Origin: Pseudevernia furfuracea | Lineage: Eukaryota; Ascomycota; Lecanoromycetes; Lecanorales; Parmeliaceae | Assembly: GCA_022315425.1 (NCBI GenBank) | Contig: JAIUPT010000035.1 | Span: 434,001-498,000 of the forward strand | Length of the DNA: 64,000 nt | Direction: 5' to 3' | Shown: positions 35,284 through 46,279 of the stretch, piece after piece | Layout: each line of letters opens with the position of its first letter | Position numbering within the stretch: position 1 is the stretch's first letter | Notes under the pieces: model-generated | Database searches by the model: none | Seen by the model: only the letters and a program-made list of their open reading frames with translations | Told to the model about the DNA's origin: nothing | Made by a program: the position numbers and the translations under genes

Positions 35284-36990
35284 ATGTCCGAGCCTGAATT
35301 CAAAACCATTACGTACGGAAAACTGCAGTTCGAGAAACGTCGCTCCACGATCTACAATTTCACGAAAGACTTTCTCCATCGAAATCAGGAGCGGCCGCTA
35401 CCCACGACCCGCCAAGAGGTGAACTGGCACTGGGAACAGCAGATTATGAACACTTATCCCAAGAACGACGACCCGATGCGCGTCTTGCTTCTGGAGCAGG
35501 TATGCCATCGGTCCCCTACATAACGTACTAGCCAAAGAAAGATCCCTCTAACAGCTTATGGTGCGGTAGGAATCATGCCCACTCATTGAAAGTCTTTGGG
35601 AACGACGAGCGGACGAGGAAGCTTTCAAGAAGAAGCGCGCGCAGCAGAGAGAGTCTGGCTTCTACGTAATAACTCGTAAACGCACAGCGGCCGAGTGCAA
35701 AAGACATCAACTTTCTGTCATCATGACACATGAAACCCACGGAGACCTTATCATTCCTGGCATTCTGATTAGGCCTCTAAATAGGATATCGTATCTTGAT
35801 CTGGTGCGCAAGATCTTGATGGCAAATCCCACCAAGGATCTTGACCATTCTGTGTTACACGAGCTGTGGAATGCAATTATTACTAAGATTTATGATTACG
35901 AGTATGACTGGCGGGAACAAAAGAAGCTTGAGGTAAGTGCTCAAAGTGTTCTCTGATCAAGACTATCGACCCATCTTACTCTTGATGCAGGGCGTAAACA
36001 CGAGCGACCATGAATACGACGAGATTGTTACAGATATTGCCCACTCAAAGAAGCGCCAGCATTCGGAGGTTGAAGAAGGCTCAGGGGATTCGGACGCTAG
36101 ATTGTCCAAAACAAAGGTATGTTACCTAGAAAACGCGAACCAGCCCTGTTTCAAAGGTCTCACCCAGTAATAGCACGCCAAAAAGTCGGCAAATCATGCT
36201 AAAGCCCTGAAAGCTTCAAGCAGCTCGGATACTACAATGATGACGATAAAGGTAACACCTATATTGTGCCAAATCGCCGATTCTAGAAAGACCCAAAGGC
36301 TAAACATAGCAGGGTAAAGTACCAGCAAAGGCCTCTAAAGCTGCTGAGAATTCAGTCGTTTCGAAAATGACATCGTCGGCGATAAAGGTGAGATACCTAA
36401 ATTCAATGCCGTCATCAAGTTTATAAGAGTAAGAGTACTAACAGCAGCAGGTCAGCATACCAGCTGTAGCTATCAAAGCTGAGAAATCTACCCGAAACTT
36501 GAGTGAAGCTGGTCTGGGTACTGTAGTACCTCCTCCTCCGGTATCAGTCAATCCAGTCGCAGCCAGAGGTACCAACCCTAGGCCAAGCAACACGTCCTTG
36601 CAACCGACGCTCGGGTCAAACACGCGATCAGTGAGCTCAGCTTTGTCAATACCACCTTCTACGCGACTAGCCAATGCTGCGCCAGCTAGAGTTCCTACGA
36701 CAAACTTGAATACCGCACAGCCCTTCTCTCGTCACCGAGGCCCGCCTCATAGCCCCTCTCAAGCTTCAGATATAAACCAATTGAGCAGTCGCGAGATTGG
36801 TATGCCGAACAGTGGGGTTGCTCCTTGGCCATATGATCCGCAGACGGGCGAGAAAACAAATGGTGCGACCTTCTACCGATTGAGCGATCGCGAAGAGAAC
36901 ATGCTGCGCCATGGAATCCCTCCTTGGCCATACGATCCGAGTACGGGCGTGAAAACGAGAATCTTGACTACAAATGTCTGGAAGGTATAG
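35284..36990 (+). CDS. Orphan six-exon protein with WPYDPxTG repeats
   Basis: Model: exons 35284-35499, 35570-35932, 35991-36116, 36174-36251, 36313-36387 and 36451-36990, giving 465 residues. Every intron falls between codons (phase 0). I know no family for it. The N-terminal third is charged and mostly helical; exon 2 holds a hydrophobic-patterned stretch (LIIPGILIRPLNRISYLDLV). Exons 4 and 5 are short, Lys/Ala/Ser-rich and end alike (TIK and AIK), as if duplicated. The last exon is Pro/Ser-rich and closes with two copies of a module: GVAPWPYDPQTGEKT and GIPPWPYDPSTGVKT, 33 residues apart. Basic clusters suggest a nuclear location. Splice sites are good throughout, so the gene looks alive despite its repeat-rich setting. 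Confidence 0.65.
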
Positions 36991-37413
36991 AAGGCCTCTC
37001 TGTGGGAAAATGGGAGGCCAATGTCTCCTTGTTGGTAATTGGCTTTGAGGGTGAATATTGGTGTAGGATATTTTTCGTACTTTTTTTTAAAAAAAGAAAT
37101 GGCCATGTTCGAAGACGGATGTTGCAGGGTTTCCCCCAGCGAGAACATGTGATCCAAACACCTGACTCGCTTCGAAGCATGCCTCTTGAGTCACCAAGTC
37201 AGACTCAGGTGACTACACAGCCTTATCCAATCTGAAGACAAAACCAATGACCTGGAGAACTACCTCGCTCATGCTGCCTAAGCCTGGCCTTGGCCCACAG
37301 TAGATATCTGGCCTCTGCCTCCCATATTTGTAGACTAGTCATCCTTCTACCTCGAGACCACAGTCTTTGGTCTCCTCTATTTGTATGAATTTCTAGCCAT
37401 CTACTATCCGGCC
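36991..37413. other. Accessory sequence, no gene supported
   Basis: Downstream flank of the orphan gene. Open frames on the minus strand here have no recognisable content. Confidence 0.4.
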
Positions 37414-37471
37414 GAGCCTTGGCGGTCCACCAGTGAGTTATGTGCGATATCGCCGGCCAAGCTATCAGCCC
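37414..37471 (+). repeat. 58-bp perfect inverted repeat, left arm
   Basis: Starts gagccttggcggtccaccag and ends ggccaagctatcagccc. It is identical over 58 bases to the reverse complement of 39379-39436. Sequence on either side of the two arms is unrelated, so the match is sharply bounded. Confidence 0.9.
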
Positions 37472-39378
37472 GTTTCCACCGGTTACTTGCTCTTTCACCA
37501 CCTATTCCTGTCATAAAATTGGCATACCCGACACCTATTTCTGCGCTTCCGTCATCGGTTCCGAACACCTCATCGTCAGATCCTACTCTGTCAAATCCCG
37601 GTGGATCAACGGCAATGGAGGATTTCTACAAAGGACAGGCCGTGCTTTAAAGCGGAGCTGGTATGCGCCAGGCGACTATCAAGATTTCAGGTATGTAGCA
37701 AGAGTGGTGTGTAGATTTCTTGAAAAGACACCTCGATCTACATCGACGCATCAACCTAGGCAAAGAGAACCGAATGCGCCTGCTTGACCGAAGCCTGTCT
37801 CACCGCAATGCCAATCTCAACAGCCTCCGAAAGGAGTTCCCCACGCTCAGCAAGGGATGCCTGCTGTTCAAAAAAAATCAGAGGGATGCCGTGAAACCTA
37901 GTTTTGCTACGATAGCAGCAGCACGACCAACTCTCCAAAATGCATCGATGAGGTTCTACAATTCCCGATGGCCTGGCCAAGGGAGGGTTTTTGAGATCAG
38001 CAAAGAGCCGAGGAGAATCTTGAAATTGGCTCCAATCGAGGCCAGCCATCCCGAACCTAGCGACATCTTTCATGCCGACTACATCCTGGGGATTTCGGAT
38101 TTCGGATTTCAAATTCGGTCGAGAACTCCCTCCGAGACCTCCGGGAGCAGATGCATCGAAAGATAGAGACGCCCTCAGGGGTTCAGCTAAGAACCACTTC
38201 ATGGCATGGGTGCAGAGGTCTTCGAGTGTTTTGCACAAGCGGAGGGCAGCTTGGCGGATCTGGTTTCCTGTTCGATAGGCGTTGTTTTTCGTGAAGTTGT
38301 TTGGCTTGTCATGAAGAACCCTGAAAGCACGAGATCCTTGGTCGCGACGCTGTAGTTCCGATCCTCGCTAATATACCCGTCGTGTACCATGCGATAAGAG
38401 AGGTTAAAGAGTGTGATGTTGAAGGATCGGGCTCGCCACCATTGGGATCTGATCGAATTTAACCTAGTGTACAAGCAAAGTGTTCAAACCCGGTGTTGCA
38501 GCGCGGAGGCTCAACTCTGAACTTGGCACTGTCTGGTCATCTAAATGCCGTATTCCTCAGTCTCTTTGAAGAAGTTGCAAGCCTCTTCCGCTCCTCTGGC
38601 TAGTCAACTTGACCCTTCAGAGTTGTTGAGCACGTGAAGTACAACGTGTTCGACTGAATCTTGGATGACACCGTTTTCTCGACACCTCGAAGTCTGTTTG
38701 CCTCGCTTGCCATGTTATCTGGCTTTAAGGCTTCTTGCAATCCATAAAGGAAGACTTTCTTTCCTTCGGCTCACAGGTCTCCCCAGCTCTGCGTCTTTCA
38801 CTGCTCTTGAACTCACGACTTTCCTCTCCATTTCCAGTCTTAGAAGATGTATTGTGTCCCAAGGAAGAATCCCATGGCCCGGAAATCTGTCCCTGCGATT
38901 GTTCAATCTGCACCGCCCGGGGATTTGGGTAGAGGAGCACATCGGGGGGCGGTCGTTGGAGTTTTTCACTTCAAGCAAACGGATCAAGTCTTCATCGGTC
39001 CGGAAACCATTCGCGGTGTTCCATGCCAACACTCCTCGTCCTTTAAAAGCAAACCCGGGCCGAGAGCGTATGCAGTCGAAAGCCGATAGGCGAAGGAGCA
39101 GCACTCCATGCTCCTCCTTTAGGACTAGGTGGTAGATCATTTTCAGGATGTCGCATGGCAGCTCAGAGGTGAGATTTGGGATAGTCTTGCGCTCGCCTAC
39201 GGTGCTAGGAAAATCAGTAAATCCATCAGTGATTGCCGGAGGTATGGCTCAGATTCATCTTACCCCAAAGACCCTTCATCCCGCCTTTGCGTCGCATCCC
39301 CCGTACTGGATGCATCCCTTCTCTTCACACGTGGGGCCATGTCCAGGGATCGAGCTGGCCGGATGTACTGCGTAATTG
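37472..39378. other. Segment between the 58-bp inverted repeats; overlapping orphan ORFs
   Basis: Long open frames exist on both strands (plus 37720-38166; minus 38238-37756; plus 38665-39135; minus 39140-38715), overlapping each other. None has a recognisable domain, and none resembles a transposase. The minus frame at 38715-39140 has GRGVLAWNT and GHGILPWDT, faintly like the WPYDP modules of the neighbouring orphan gene. I cannot choose the coding strand. Confidence 0.4.
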
Positions 39379-39436
39379 GGGCTGATAGCTTGGCCGGCGA
39401 TATCGCACATAACTCACTGGTGGACCGCCAAGGCTC
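39379..39436 (-). repeat. 58-bp perfect inverted repeat, right arm
   Basis: Starts gggctgatagcttggccggc and ends ggaccgccaaggctc. It is the exact reverse complement of 37414-37471. Confidence 0.9.
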
Positions 39437-39601
39437 ACAAATCGGATTGTCTGCATTGGTTTATCTTGACCAATTCTGCTGACCCGGCACATAGCTTGAT
39501 GCTCCTGTAGAAAATCACGACTATGAACAAGTGTTTTCTACTCTCTAGCAGTCATTCAATCCCTCTCTATGTCGGATTTCTCATTGGTGACTCCTATGCA
39601 C

Positions 39602-41844
39602 TCACAATCCTCTTTTTTTTAATTCCACGAGCTCCTCTTTTCTCTTTCCCGCGCTCTTATCTTTCGCACTGCTCTTAGCCTTGGATTCTAAGCGCTGCTC
39701 AGATTCAGTATTCGTCAGCTTTCGCTGGTCCCGCCTAGCATTCTCCGTCGTTGATGTTCGCCGAAAGCTGTTGGGTGTACGGCCCACGGAGGTGATCACA
39801 GGATCGTCATCATCGGAACTTATCCAAATTACTTCGCGAGTACTGCTGTATGTTCGTCGTTCGAGTTTCATACCCAATGCTGGCAAAGAAGATGGGGAGG
39901 AGTTGGCAGGCGGATTCCACAAAAAAGCGGAAGGAATCTCATGTTTGGTTGGGGTGTTCTGCTTTGCACTGCTACGAGCGCCAAAACTCGCATTAGTAGA
40001 TGCTTGAAGATAGACACCAAGATACGACTTCGTTCCCGTGCTGGTTAAGTTTCGGGACTGGCTTCCCGTCCTGGTCACGCTGCACCAACACCGTCTTTCT
40101 GAAAGCATGGTTTCCTTTCCCGTGACAGGTGATCTTGGAATCATTCGGCACTGACCAGGAGACCATTCGTACGGATATTGACAATGCCTAAGCACATAGC
40201 AGAAGACAACAGATGATGGCGGTTTGGCGATTGAAATCTTAGTTGTTAGAAAAATCAATGCCAGGTTAACGGCGTCGCAGTGCCTCGATCAGTATCTTGA
40301 TGGAGACTATTGTACGCTTCATCATCTCTTCTTCGTGTAATTTCTTGAGCAGCTGATTGATAGTCTGCGACGAGTTCCGATAATTGTTCCCATCTAATGG
40401 AATATTGTCCATGTACTCCAAAATGACTCCAGAAGCCTGTGAGACCACGAAGGGAGTCCCTTGGCCCGCTTTCAGGCACGCGATATATCATTCACGCCGG
40501 TTGGAGTCACACTCGACAACAAATTGCGCTGGGCCCAAATAGACATAGCCGGCGTCAAGGTAGGTGTGTCAAGAGGATGTAGGGTATGCTCGTATCACCT
40601 GACCCGGTCCTTGACTTTGATAGATTTCTGGAGCTGTCCAATGTAGCGCTCTGAGAAGGATATCGGCTCGACAATAAGTCAAAGCTTTCGAAGGTTCTAA
40701 GGACAGCTTGGACTCCGACCAGCCAATCTCGTCAAGTACGACTTTGGGCGCGATTTCATTGACTGGGTGAGGAAGAGGGAAAGTCTTCATGAAGGTCGCA
40801 GGGGCAGGTATCCGATAGCAGTCGGCCTGTTGGGAGCGAGGACGGACCGAAAGGTCTTTCGTGGACGACGGAAGGTCCTCCATGACCGGAAGATCTTTCT
40901 TGGATGGCAGAAGGTCCTTTGAAACTGAAAGGTTCTTCGTTGATGGTGGAAGGTCCTTGATAGATAGAATCGCGATTTTGGCACCCCCCTCCAAAATCGA
41001 TTTTTTTCCTCCCCTTGAATACCTCCACATGATAGTGGACGAGATTACTGACCTCTTTGGTGAGACAACCCATAAAAGCCAGTGCGAACTTTAGGGCTGG
41101 GTTATCTGGCTCAGGCGGTGGGTTTCCTTGATCGAAATGACGAGAAATTCGACGTAGTGTGTTAAGTTGAGTCGGTGATAAGGCCATAGAAGGTGGGAGA
41201 TGCGTGATGTAATGACTGGCCTAGCTGAAGGTCCTGTAGAGATGGTTGACCTAAATGACTGTAGACAAGGTTTATCACTATGACTACGGCTATAATCAGT
41301 AGCCCAGCTAATATGGACGACGAGTAGGTCCTTGAAGGTGGCGGTCGTGACTCTGGTGGCGTCGATAAGGGCGAAGATTGTATACCTGCTTTTTGAGTCG
41401 ATGTATGCTAGATGCTTAACAAACCACTGGATCGTAGACACCGATTCGGACAGACGTGTGCAGACTAAGGAACGTCTAATGGTGAGACTCGAAAGCAGCT
41501 TCTCGGGCTGAGGTTTCGCCGGAGTCTTTGACCTCTACCTCACATTAAAGAGCAAGTATCCAACGGTCCGATGGGTTGCTATCTCGGAATTGTAAGTCTT
41601 TATCATCCTCCATGTTGACCATGGCTTCTGCACGGGAGTTGTCGGGCTGTAGAAGGAAGAAGATGAGATGGTCACTAACAAAGATTCAATTGCGACTACT
41701 TGAGATCTTACCTGTGGCTGGTTTGAGATGATCAGGATTGAATGTGGCGCCTTGACCAGAGTGAATAGGAGGCTTGGTCGACTCAATCCTCAGGACCTCA
41801 AAAGGAGTATCCTCTTTGAGGACACCGTCAATTCGTGAGCCCAT
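39602..41844 (-). pseudogene. Decayed or incompletely resolved orphan gene
   Basis: A minus-strand gene seems to start at 41844 (MGSRIDGVLKEDTPFEVLRI), preceded by a CT-rich leader and a tttatataccc word at about 42048. Exon 1 ends at 41712 with a gtaaga donor and joins at a cgtgcag acceptor to EAMVNMEDDKDLQFRDSNPSDRW, but a stop follows. Further coherent blocks are MALSPTQLNTLRRISRHFDQ (41187 down), a repeat region, TFPLPHPVNEIAPKVVLDEI, AGYVYLGPAQFVVECDSNRR and KAGQGTPFVVSQASGVILEY. Between the last two, an in-frame TGA interrupts RRE-YIAC. A Ser/Lys-rich tail reaches 39602. I see no named domain. The blocks read as one protein with several lesions, though missed introns could explain some. 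Confidence 0.45.
40852..40970 (-). repeat. Tandem repeat of about 20 bp, aaggtcctt type
   Basis: Six imperfect units (gaaggtccttcgtggacgac and variants) in tandem. On the minus strand they read as repeats of DLPPS-TKNLSVS-KDLLPS, inside the orphan gene above. Unit length varies between about 18 and 21 bp, so frame is only partly conserved. Confidence 0.7.
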
Positions 41845-43783
41845 ACGTCTTCGGCCTGGATTGGCATGAGTGTAAGCGCCAGAGCGATAGAAGGGAAGCG
41901 AGATGTATATATGTATGAGAGAGAGAGGATAGAAGAGTAATCTTGAGCTATCAAAGCTATCTGTGAAAGAGATAATATAGCAGAAGACAGTCGATGGACA
42001 TAATAGAGAGTGTGAGGAAAGAAGGTTGGAGGTCAGAATGTTGGGGGTTTATATACCCATGAGTGACAAGGGAATTCACAGGTATTGGAGAAACGAAGTT
42101 GGGCTCAAACAGTGACGCATGGAAATGAGCTTAATATGCAGTGTTGTGTGTGGGTGACTCATTGCAGAAGAGTGATACAGCACGCCTTCATTGTATGATA
42201 GAATCAATCACTTTCCCTAGAACCCTAGTTGCCACTTTAATACAATGAACGTCATATGACCTGATTCAGTAACCGCCACCATGGTCGTCAAGACTGCTCC
42301 CCTTGCATCCCTATTCACTATTGGTTAGCGACGTGTCTTCGAGATCCAATCCAGAGCAACAATTTGGCCCCTTATGTTTTCAAAGGAAACATTCGAATTA
42401 AACTTTGAAAGCTTACTATCGCACTCTTCGAACATACCGCGGAGACGCTCAAAAGTCAGTCTAATCTTTTGATAGTGTGGTATACCAGAGCTGGACCGAG
42501 ACAACATCAACTTCCAGGTACTTTGAAGTTCAGGTCAGGCGAGCGTACGGCAAAGATGATCCAAAGCACAAAATCTTGCTAGACCTATGCATGAGAAATC
42601 TTAGATTAAAACGTGCGACATAATAATTTCTCAAAGCACAAGTATGCAAGGGTTTGGATGCTAGCGAACCAATAACCACACGACTTCAGCAAGAATAGGT
42701 ACTTACTTTTCCAGCAAGTCGCGAAGACGGTGGCCACGGGCAGGCGTTGGTGGTCTCCGGCAGCCTCAGCACATGGCACGGACACCACGACAAGCTCAAG
42801 GACGTGCTGATAGTTCTGCAGGGACCCTATCCTTGCAGCCTCGCTTACCGTCGTCTTGCGCCATGGAGCCGCAGGCCAGCGCATGGAGATTTGAGTCTCA
42901 CCCGCCGCAGGCACAGTCAGAAGAAACAATGAGCGTCGAGCAGGAATAATGTTTATATTGGCGAGATACCTAGGCCCTGTGGGCTATACAGACTTCAATT
43001 GAGGCTTGGAATGGCTGAACTGCGGAGGCATACAACGGTATATCTACCTCAGTAGCTTGAACTCGCCATATCAGCCTCTCATGTCGCTGCCAACGGATGC
43101 AATTGACCGTTCCGTCAACTGACCGCTACTCTTGATTGACTGTCGCAGTCGCATGGTCGTTGAGATTCGGGACGAAGACCCTGGCGCTAGTCATCCTTGC
43201 ACTTTGCCAAGACCGACCGTCCCCAACTTGCCCAAGATTTCCTTTCCGATATCCGACCAACTCGCGCTCTCCAGATCGATCAATACGGAGTACTTACTTG
43301 AATACCTAAGGTACCTACCTAAATAATATTAGTGAAGCACTAACCAGCAAACGCCGAATGGGGGGACCAAGAAGGAGCCATCTCGCCACTGGCTAGAAAC
43401 GCCCCTATCTCTGCACGAGATGTTGCACCAAATGTGTCGATGTGTCTGTCCTTCTGGCGCTTGCGGATAGTCTGCATGACACCTACGCTCGATGAGGAAG
43501 CTGGGTAGACTTGGACGTACTCCTTCATGTACGTTGTGACCGCTACAATTCAATCTCCTGCTCTTCCTGGCAAGTTCTAAGACAATGGTGCTGGTGGTGC
43601 TGCGGTGAGTATGTACTGTCGGAGCCCTTGCTGCAATCTCTGTAGCAAGGCCCACACCATGAGGGCCCTCTGCTTTGGGAAAATGGACCTTCCTCATCTG
43701 CTCCTGCCAGATGCTAGATAAAGGGCAGTAAGTACCACTTCTTCTGTCCTGCAGCTGCAGGTTTCTAATACAACGTGCCCAAT
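41845..43783. other. Gap with two short minus-strand ORFs of unknown meaning
   Basis: Contains the putative promoter of the orphan gene to the left (GA-rich on plus, about 41900-41940). Minus frames at 42929-42606 and 42510-42325 might be exons: the first has MRWPAAPWRKTT followed by gtaagc. I cannot name either. A tacctaaggtacctacctaa word lies at 43303-43322. A longer minus frame at 43832-43329 overlaps the sedolisin start and is judged spurious. Confidence 0.35.
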
Positions 43784-45876
43784 ATGCTGATGTACATTCA
43801 TTCAGTCTCTCTAGCCCTTCTGGCTGCTTCAACCACTATTCTTACTTCTCCTCTACGCTCTCGCACTGAATACGCTGTTAAGGACACCCACAAGGTCCCA
43901 AAAAAATGGCATGAGGTCGGCCCAGCGCCTGCACATAAGCTGCTACACTTGCATATTGGTCTCAAGCAAAGCAAATTCGACGAGCTTGAACGACATCTCT
44001 ATGAAGGTATGTCCGGCCGATTCTCGAGCAGTCCATTACACCCAAGAAGCTCTCAAAGATTGGTTGACACTACTAACGGATGGTTGTGGAATGAACAGTC
44101 TCGACGCCTTCCCACCCTCGCTATGGTCAGCACCTCACCAACGAAGAGGTCGATGAATTGGTCAAGCCTGCCGACGATACTTTAAGCCTTGTTCACGACT
44201 GGCTTTTCGACAGTGGCATTGATCGTGCCCAGCTCAGCTACAATCGAGCGAAAGACTTCATCAAAGTTTCGCTGCCTGTTAGTGAAGTTGAACGCCTTCT
44301 TGACACCAAATACTCAATCTATGAGCATCTCGATGGCGACCGCATCATTCGGGCTCCTAAATGGTCGATACCAACGCACTTGCACCAACACATCGATACG
44401 ATTCAGCCCACTAACTCGTTCTTCCGACCTGCCGGCCGTCGAAGAACACTCAAGACGATCAAACCCTTCGTGGAGGTAAACGCCGCTCCTGCTCAGGATT
44501 TCGCTGCTGAAACAGAAATTGCTGCCACGCCTGATTCTGCGAATGCTGCCGTGCCCAAGGTATGCAATACAACTTTCGTGACGCCACTGTGCCTGCGAAC
44601 CTTCTATGGGACCAAAGGATACACACCACAAGTGCCAGGCAAGAACCAGATTGGCTTAACAGACTTTTTGGGCGAGGCAAACAATCGCTCCGATGTCCAG
44701 ATATTCCTCGACATGTTTCGCAAGGGCGCAGCGTCAGAGGCCGAGACCTTTTCCGTTGATGTCATCAACGGAGGCGATAACCAGCAAACGCCCGACACTC
44801 CCACACAATTGGCCGCAGGAAAGGATTTGGAGGGGAACCTTGACGCTGAGACCATCATTGGCATTGATTACCCGACTCCTCTCACTGCATTCACCACTGG
44901 TGGAATGCCTCCATTTGATCCAGATGATCTAACTCGTAAGCCAGCTCTGTTCCATCTGAGCCTCTGTCTAGCAGTCACTGACGGCGAATCTAGCCACCGA
45001 CACGAATGAGCCTTATTTGCAATTCCTCAACGCAGTCTTGGACATTGACACCCTTCCTCAAATCATTAGCTCTTCCTATGGTGACGATGAGCAAACTGTT
45101 CCCGAAGCCTACGCCAAAAAGGTCTGCAAACTCTTTGCTCAATTGGGAGCCAAAGGCACTTCTTTCCTTACTGCAAGTGGCGACAACGGTGTTGGACCTA
45201 CTGCCGACTGTTTCACAAACGATGGCAACAACACCGCTACCTTCCTCCCCTCCTTCCCAGACGGGTGCCCCTACGTAACCAGTGTTGGGGCCACTAAGAA
45301 CTTCAATCCTGAAGTCGTGGCATTTGACACAGCAAACGGCTTTGTAAGTGGTGGCGGTTTCAGTAACTACTTCCCTCGCCCTACATACCAAAACGACAAC
45401 AGTGTCGTAAAGAATTACATCTCGAGCCTAGGCGGCGAGTTCAATGGTCTCTACAATAAAGCTGGCCGAGGGTATCCAGACATCGCTGCCCAGGGGCAGC
45501 GATTTGTTACTATTTGGAATGGAACCATCACTATCCTTGATGGCACGAGTGCTTCTACACCCACGGCCTCTGCTATTTTGGCTCTGGTCAATGATGCCCT
45601 GCTCGCAGCTGGCAAGCCCGCTCTAGGGTTTTTAAATCCATGGCTGTACTCGACAGGATATTCTTCATTCTCAGACATCACAAGCGGCTCGGCTGTTGGT
45701 TGCGGAGGAAGTGGCTTCCCGGCATTGGCCGGTTGGGATGCTGTCTCCGGGTTTGGAACACCGGTAAGCATTGCTAGAGCCGACATTCAAAAGGGCTGTG
45801 CTAACAAATGTCTATTTAGCATTTCCCTAGCGTGATGGCATTGGCTCTAAGCTCAAACGCGAAGGAGCGAGTTTAA
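43784..45876 (+). CDS. Sedolisin-type tripeptidyl peptidase (S53), secreted
   Basis: Model: exons 43784-44006, 44099-44935, 44994-45763 and 45820-45876, giving 628 residues. S53 enzymes are acid serine peptidases made as secreted proenzymes. A signal peptide is at residues 1-~22 (VSLALLAASTTILTSP). The pro-kumamolisin activation domain follows (~35-190, including PRYGQHLTNEEVDELV). The catalytic set is complete: Glu and Asp in EGNLD (about 318 and 322), the oxyanion Asp in ASGDNG (about 414), and the nucleophile in GTSASTP (about 536). The calcium site is represented by FSDITSG and GWDAVSGFGTP. The short last exon gives an atypical end (HFPSVMALALSS), where homologues often read NF..L; an unspliced form would add a different tail. 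No frameshift is seen. Confidence 0.92.
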
Positions 45877-46279
45877 GAGGTGGAGACATTGGGGTAGCTC
45901 GTGGAATGGCTGCTTGCGCTCTGCGATGGCCATCCAGTTTATTGGACTGGCTTTCTTCTCCTAGCAATAGCAAGCAGGCCTTAGTACTAGTAATACACTG
46001 CTGCGCGGAAAGCAGTCGTCATGGCTCAAATACCCTTTGAAATATTGCGTCGCCATCTGGCGCTTCGCTAGTCGCACCACCAGCACTTTCCTCTTCTGAA
46101 TCGCGTCTTGATAATGAACAACACAATTTCGCAATCTTTGCATTCAAACTATCAATCACGCGACAGCGTGCTTACATGACTTCTCAAGCATCGAAATCAG
46201 CAAATTTATATCTCGAGCTCCACCCGAACGCGCTTATGTCCATCGTCCTCAAATGAACTCCTAAAACCCACTCGATGTC
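45877..46279. other. Intergenic, no gene seen
   Basis: 3' flank of the sedolisin gene and leader of the next gene. Nothing else recognised. Confidence 0.5.

Noticed and set aside
43329..43832. 167-codon minus-strand ORF
   Set aside because: Overlaps the promoter and signal peptide of the sedolisin; no coding character.
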